Shown: one piece after another, positions 59,524 through 64,000 of the stretch
Numbering within the stretch: position 1 is the first letter of the stretch
How the letters are laid out: every line of letters begins with the position of its first letter
From: Cladobotryum mycophilum
Taxonomy: Eukaryota > Ascomycota > Sordariomycetes > Hypocreales > Hypocreaceae
Assembly: GCA_036429605.1 (NCBI GenBank)
Contig: CM071591.1
Location: 5,332,001 to 5,396,000 of the forward strand
DNA: 64,000 nt
Direction: 5' to 3'
The notes under the pieces: model-generated
Told to the model about the DNA's origin: nothing
The model's database searches: none
The model's input: the letters and a program-made list of their open reading frames with translations, nothing else
Made by a program: the position numbers and the translations under genes

Positions 59524-61479
59524 TCACTCGTTAACAGAAGAACCCCTCTCTGGTTCATACAGAGTCGCTCTACCGTACGGAATAAACTTTGAATCCCGCA
59601 TACGACGGCCATCACGGTCAGAATCATGATTGCTGAGGAAGTCCTCAAAGTGATCCCCAAACGGCGTCGCCTCACAAATGTCGCCCGCCTCGCTCCCCTC
59701 CCAGCTAGCCCACCATTCAAGCGGGTCCTCACCAAGGGCCGTCTCGCCATTTCGATGGGTGAATCGCCACGTTGTCGTCGGGAAGCTGCGCTGCGGCTTG
59801 TCCTCGGCAGTGATTTTCCAGTAATAAATTTGGCCTCCAGGTGTCGAGTCCATGGAATAATTCCAGCGGGGGCTATCGCGGACGTGCTTCTTCGTCGAGA
59901 CCTCCCCAGTAACGCTGCTGGATGAGTCGGTATCATGCGTGCTTTCACCTTCGTCCTCTTCCTGACATTTGTCCTCGCTTTCATCTTGGGATGTGTAGTC
60001 GTCGGGTACCTCCTCGCAATAGCTGTATTCGCTTTCGACTTCATCTCGTAGTTCCTGCGTCTCTATTTCTGTATAACAATCATATTTCGCCTGGACGTCG
60101 AAGAAGGCCGCAGTCCTCCACGCGCACATGTCGTATACTGTGAGGTGCGTGAAGATGACACTATTGGGCTCCAAATTAGGTTCCATCTCATCAAGCCATT
60201 CCTTATCGCCTTTGAGGTATCGAAGCAGCAAATCTTCCTGAACGTAACTATGGCTGCCGGTGTCCGAGGTGATCATCAGGCTTTCCAAGTTCAGGCCCTT
60301 GATATCGGCCAAGTCATCCATAGTCTTCAGAGATGTGCGGCAACTGCCTAGCCTGAGAAACTTCAATGAGCTTGCAATGCTCTCAATAAACTTAGCCAAG
60401 ACCGAATTTGTAACTCTAATGTCTTCGAGGTGTAGGCTCCTAAGCTTCTGCCGCCCCGAGAAAGGGGGAAAGATGCAGTTAAAAAAACGATCCACATTTT
60501 TCTGTGTAGAGAGTGTGCAGCGTTCAAGGCATACCCTCAGCTCAGTAAGATTCTCAGTATATGCAAGGCACATAACCAATTCCTCAAGATCGTCCAGGTC
60601 TTCGATATGGCTCAGGCAGAGATCCAAACGAGACAGTGCCGAGAAGCCTCGTTCGAAGCCATGCTCAATACGCGTTATGAAAGAAAATTGGCCCTCATCA
60701 GCTACATGGAGGTTCGTAATTGGCGAAAGCCGGTATGAATCGCCTCTGTGTACCATGTATGGTATAAAAAAGGAGCAAAGGCCTTCATTCATTTGGTTCT
60801 TTTTCAGAGTCGCGCCGGCCTGGAAGAGTTGGGCCGTCATGGGGTAGGAATGGCAGCTGAACTGCGTGGGCAGCTCACGCAGAGGGTGCATCGGCTGAGA
60901 TACCAATGTTGTAAGACCAGGCATACCGTCCAAGGCAACAAAGAACCAAGGTAAAAAGGTTTCAATTGCCTCCTTTCGTGCCGCAGCCCTTTCTTCTTTT
61001 CTCGGCCGCTCTTGTTCCTCGTCGATGTATTCTTGCAAGTCCTCAGACGGCAGCCAAAACATCTGACAAGCTTGGGCTACCAGCTTATCCAAAAAGGACT
61101 CTGAATGTGATTCATCACCTCCGCGGTCCATGAAGTTGCGAGGCCGGTATTCCAGATTGCGAGACGCGCGATGCACCTGAATAAAGCTCCGTTCGTCTTC
61201 GGCCAACTCGTACCACACGACAGTTCGGACAGCACGCGCCAGATGTGGTCGAAGTGCGACATTGAGGAAAGCCTCCCGATCTGCATGTAGTTTGGAGATG
61301 CATATCCTGGAAAATAAGAGCAGCGTGGCTATAGATGACAGACGGCGACAAACCAGGCGGAGAGCCTTTCGGTCATCGTGAGAAATGGCATCGTTTTCAA
61401 GGATTCGAAGCAGAAGCTCCCCTGGAAGGTACGCGAGGCCAGTTTTTATATCCAAAGTAACCGTTGAGGAATCGTCCAT
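59524..61479 (-). CDS. F-box protein with leucine-rich region
   Basis: Single exon. The ATG at 61479 (MDDSSTVTLDIKTG) is preferred for its better context; another in-frame ATG lies at 61509. About 651 residues. The F-box is at about residues 14-60 (LAYLPGELLLRILENDAISHDDRKALRLVCRRLSSIAT) and should bind Skp1, making this a substrate adaptor of an SCF ubiquitin ligase. The middle (about 280-430) has irregular leucine-rich segments (LSRLDLCLSHIEDL, LTELRVCLERC, LRSLHLEDIRV, LKFLRLGSCR, LESLMIT). The C-terminus has an acidic Ser-rich stretch and a Trp-rich region (WNYSMDSTPGGQIYYWKI, EWWASWEG). Substrate unknown; such genes are numerous and variable in fungi. Its stop is about 180 bp from the Fot1-like element. 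Confidence 0.85.
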   Translation of the reverse strand: MDDSSTVTLDIKTGLAYLPGELLLRILENDAISHDDRKALRLVCRRLSSIATLLLFSRICISKLHADREAFLNVALRPHLARAVRTVVWYELAEDERSFIQVHRASRNLEYRPRNFMDRGGDESHSESFLDKLVAQACQMFWLPSEDLQEYIDEEQERPRKEERAAARKEAIETFLPWFFVALDGMPGLTTLVSQPMHPLRELPTQFSCHSYPMTAQLFQAGATLKKNQMNEGLCSFFIPYMVHRGDSYRLSPITNLHVADEGQFSFITRIEHGFERGFSALSRLDLCLSHIEDLDDLEELVMCLAYTENLTELRVCLERCTLSTQKNVDRFFNCIFPPFSGRQKLRSLHLEDIRVTNSVLAKFIESIASSLKFLRLGSCRTSLKTMDDLADIKGLNLESLMITSDTGSHSYVQEDLLLRYLKGDKEWLDEMEPNLEPNSVIFTHLTVYDMCAWRTAAFFDVQAKYDCYTEIETQELRDEVESEYSYCEEVPDDYTSQDESEDKCQEEDEGESTHDTDSSSSVTGEVSTKKHVRDSPRWNYSMDSTPGGQIYYWKITAEDKPQRSFPTTTWRFTHRNGETALGEDPLEWWASWEGSEAGDICEATPFGDHFEDFLSNHDSDRDGRRMRDSKFIPYGRATLYEPERGSSVNE

Positions 61480-61968
61480 TATGATGATTCGGTTAGCTTG
61501 AAAGATCATGAAATGGATGGGCTGCAACTGAGATTATAAATGTAACTGTGAATATGTGAAAGTCTCGACGCTGGGCAGCTGAGGTAGAGTTAAATACTGG
61601 CTGAAGGTGGTTGAGTCGGGCAATACATTTCCCGCCCACCTCCAGGCAGCAACGCACGCTTTACGCTCTTATGCTGCAGTCAAGTCAAACACACATAACC
61701 AGGTGGAGCTAACATGGATAACTTTTGGTACAGTTAAAGAAATTCATATCTTGACATCAGTATACATCGGTTCTATCTAGATAAAGTCAATTCACGGACC
61801 AGTCTTTTCCATCTCCTTCAAGCAAGCCATATACATCGTTATCTCGTTACTAGGTAGCCAGCTCACATCTATGGTCAACAGCCCAAATATGGTGTATCCA
61901 AACAGTCTAATGCTGACAAAAAACATGCCTCTAGAAAGACGCCCAACAATGCACTTCGTGAAACGCGC
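61480..61968. other. Intergenic, nothing recognised
   Basis: Promoter of the F-box gene and 3' end of the next minus-strand gene. No feature seen. Confidence 0.65.
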
Positions 61969-63957
61969 TCAACAAACCCCAGACAGAATGGATTCCGATT
62001 CGGAAATAGGCTGACGTTGCCAAACAAGCTTCCCATCTTGTCCGACATTATAATCCGCCACTTCTTCGACTAAAACCCATTCACCAGTCGCTAAATCCTT
62101 CTGCGCAGATCGGTAAATGATGCTGGCCCCAAGATCTTCAAAGACTACTTCGCGCCGTCTGAGTCGTAACCACTGCTCGTTCTCATCGCCCTCCATAGCG
62201 TTCAATTCCTCGGTTTCCAAGTTCCTAAGGGCAATTGCCCTGAAAACACGACTGTCGCGCAAAGCATTGCGAATGGGATACTTCTCTAGGATGCGCATGG
62301 CTTCCGCCTTGACCGCGGGATCCCGACATCCAAAGGCCACGACGAAAAGCGGCCATGTCCAGCCCGCGTCCATAGCAAACCCACAATTCGGGCGAGACTC
62401 CAAAAGCTTCTCGGCTAGCGTGTTGATTTCTTGGTATTGAGGAGTCAAGTCTTTGGCGATGACAATACTGGAATAACGGGGTATGGCAGTGTAGATGTAG
62501 AGTATGAGATACTCAATTCGAGTGCTCATGGCCTGGAGATGAAGATGGGGATCATTCTCCGCATTGTCCATGATGGATGTGTACAGTGGTTGGAAAGCCT
62601 CGATCCACCTTTGCATCCAGTACTTGGAATCGGCAATGAATTTTCCAATCTCAGGGTGCTTTCTGACGCTAGATAACTTGGTCTCCAATTCAGCCATACT
62701 CTTTATCTTGGTCAGCCCAAGCTGAGATGTAATCCGTGTCAGCATAGGGAGGTGGAAAACCATCTGCCGTTGCACCAAAGTCCAGTAGTCCTGCATCTCA
62801 TCCCAGGCCTGAAACTCGTTTGGCATAGCGTCCAGAGAGGTAATGGTTGTCAGCTTCGGCCGAAAGTATGGTGAGTGTTTAGTAAAAGGCATAATTCCAG
62901 GCGGGCGTGAATGCTGGGCTTGGGGGGGCGATTGGTTACACCGAGTTTTGGGACTACCTTGGCTCCGGGGGCTCGGTAGACCAGTTGGTTGACAATTGGA
63001 GTGAGAAATGGATGCCTGCGATGGTGTTCTGGGTTGACTAGAGGGACTCTGGGCTTCGGGAGGCGGTGTTCCCACCGCTGGAGACTCTTGTAGTGGCGAC
63101 TGTCCTGGTTGTTGCGGTGGTTTTGGGGGGAAGAAGAATTTTTGTATGACCCCATGAAAGTCCTCGACTGGAGCTCAAGTGGCTTATAGCAATCCAGAAT
63201 ATCCTGTACCAAAGCAGGTGGCGCTGGTGCAATACTAACAAGATCGGCGGCCTTGTCAGTGCAGTTGGCGAGTTCGTTTAGCATGGTGAAGCCATGAGTG
63301 ATGTGCTTCAGGGCAGCAGGCATATTGCCTCGTTGAGCCTCAAAGCATATGAATAAAAGAGATGATAGGAGAGCGGTCCTTAAGCCTTCTCTAGTGGGCC
63401 TCGCCTTTGATTGCATACGAAGAGCCTCACAGTAATAAACCACAGCATTTAGATAGTGCTTGTTGCCAGTCGTAAGTTCAACACCTAGGCCTTCCACCTC
63501 GTACGCCTTGCGCAGAGCTCCAATAGCCATGGCTCCGTAACGAAGAGTTTCCTCCTCGAGAGCCAGCTGCGGCATTGTCGTGGTCCATAGTCGTGTTTGG
63601 TTGATACATCCGCCAAGGAAGCCAACAGAGAGAACAGACCACTGGTCAAAGTAGGATCTTTGTTCCTCATTTTCGAAACGGATGATGTTGATTGCAGGTT
63701 CGGTAAGTATTAACGGGGCTTTTTTGGTATGTATGAGTTTGAGATTGTCGGAAGCCGTAGCACGAGGAACCTTGGAAGATTTGGATGTCTCAGAGGCAAC
63801 GTCGTTGTCTGTATAGGCGTCGCAATAACCCCGCCACTTCATACAGTTGAGGCATGCCGGCCTCGTCTCGTCACATTTGACATGGCGTTTTCTATTGCAA
63901 ACAGTCAGAGATCAACTAAGGTCAGAGTAGTCTGGTTCAGGTTGATAGCTTACTTGC
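61969..63957 (-). CDS. Zn2Cys6 transcription factor, 5' end outside window, frame broken once
   Basis: The main exon runs from 63891 to 61969. It opens with KRHVKCDETRPACLNCMKWRGYCDAY, the last four cysteines of a zinc cluster; the first two must be upstream. A 62-bp intron (63953-63892, GTAAGC donor) precedes it. The four bases 63957-63954 (GCAA) behind a good branch and acceptor (GCTAAC...CATTAG) would complete Cys-Lys as a micro-exon. The body is the fungal-specific regulator type (LWTTTMPQLALEEETLRYGAMAIGAL, AVVYYCEALRMQS, LLFICFEAQRGNMPAALKHITHGF). The frame shifts by one base at the A5 run 63139-63143: one more A would join RTFMGSYKK to FFFPPKPPQQPG. The Pro/Ser-rich linker then leads to the conserved C-terminus (WPLFVVAFGCRDPAVKAEAM). 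Confidence 0.88.
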
Positions 63958-64000
63958 CTAATGAATTCAATGTTAGCAAGGAATAGCCGTCAAAGGGGCT

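Noticed and set aside
1..64000. CRISPR arrays, prophage or bacterial operons
   Set aside because: Spliceosomal introns throughout; tandem repeats seen are simple microsatellites without regular unique spacers.

Overview
The window is nuclear DNA from a filamentous ascomycete. Genes carry short introns (49-180 bp) with GTATGT/GTGAGT donors and CTAAC-like branch sites, promoters are CT-rich, and the gene set (RPC1, SPN1, BRL1/BRR6, PEX16, SPT8, Zn2Cys6 factors, an SF1 helicase of the Hrr1/SAD-3 type) is typical of Pezizomycotina. A Sordariomycete, probably a hypocrealean, fits best; this is an inference from gene style, with no search run. Several genes have introns or broken frames, so exon models were built here by joining reading frames at splice sites.

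Region by region: 1-7 kb is accessory DNA: a trypsin-like protease running off the left edge, an apparently intact piggyBac-type transposon with one intron, an AT-rich island, a possible solo LTR and a small secreted Cys-containing protein. 7-22.7 kb is a housekeeping block: RNA polymerase III largest subunit (RPC1), SPN1/IWS1 and BRL1/BRR6 sharing a divergent promoter, a Zn2Cys6 regulator and PEX16. 22.7-31.6 kb is a gene desert of about 9 kb, rich in microsatellites and strongly strand-asymmetric, in front of a C2H2 factor. 36-39.5 kb holds a repeat-rich low-complexity protein and SPT8 (SAGA), convergent. 40.3-42.5 kb encodes a bifunctional terpene synthase (cyclase plus prenyltransferase) with no tailoring genes in view. 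45.2-49.3 kb is an NLR-like P-loop/ankyrin protein with an acidic tail, followed by the NFX1-type helicase (50.4-54.0 kb), an APH-like kinase, tRNA-Gly(GCC), a decayed Fot1/pogo-type transposon, an F-box protein and a Zn2Cys6 factor that leaves the right edge.

The core genes act in nuclear transcription (RPC1 in Pol III, SPN1 in Pol II elongation, SPT8 in SAGA) and organelle membranes (BRL1, PEX16), but nothing suggests they form a pathway. The accessory genes concern secretion, secondary metabolism, self/non-self sensing and possibly genome defence. The most instructive observations are: (1) two, possibly three, genes interrupted by an apparent one-base loss inside a homopolymer, which points to assembly error; (2) an intact piggyBac element whose TTAA sits at the centre of a perfect 38-bp palindrome; (3) a mutated Fot1-like copy with intact long inverted repeats, contrasting with the unmutated piggyBac; (4) the orphan terpene synthase; (5) a candidate 4-nt micro-exon in a zinc-cluster gene.
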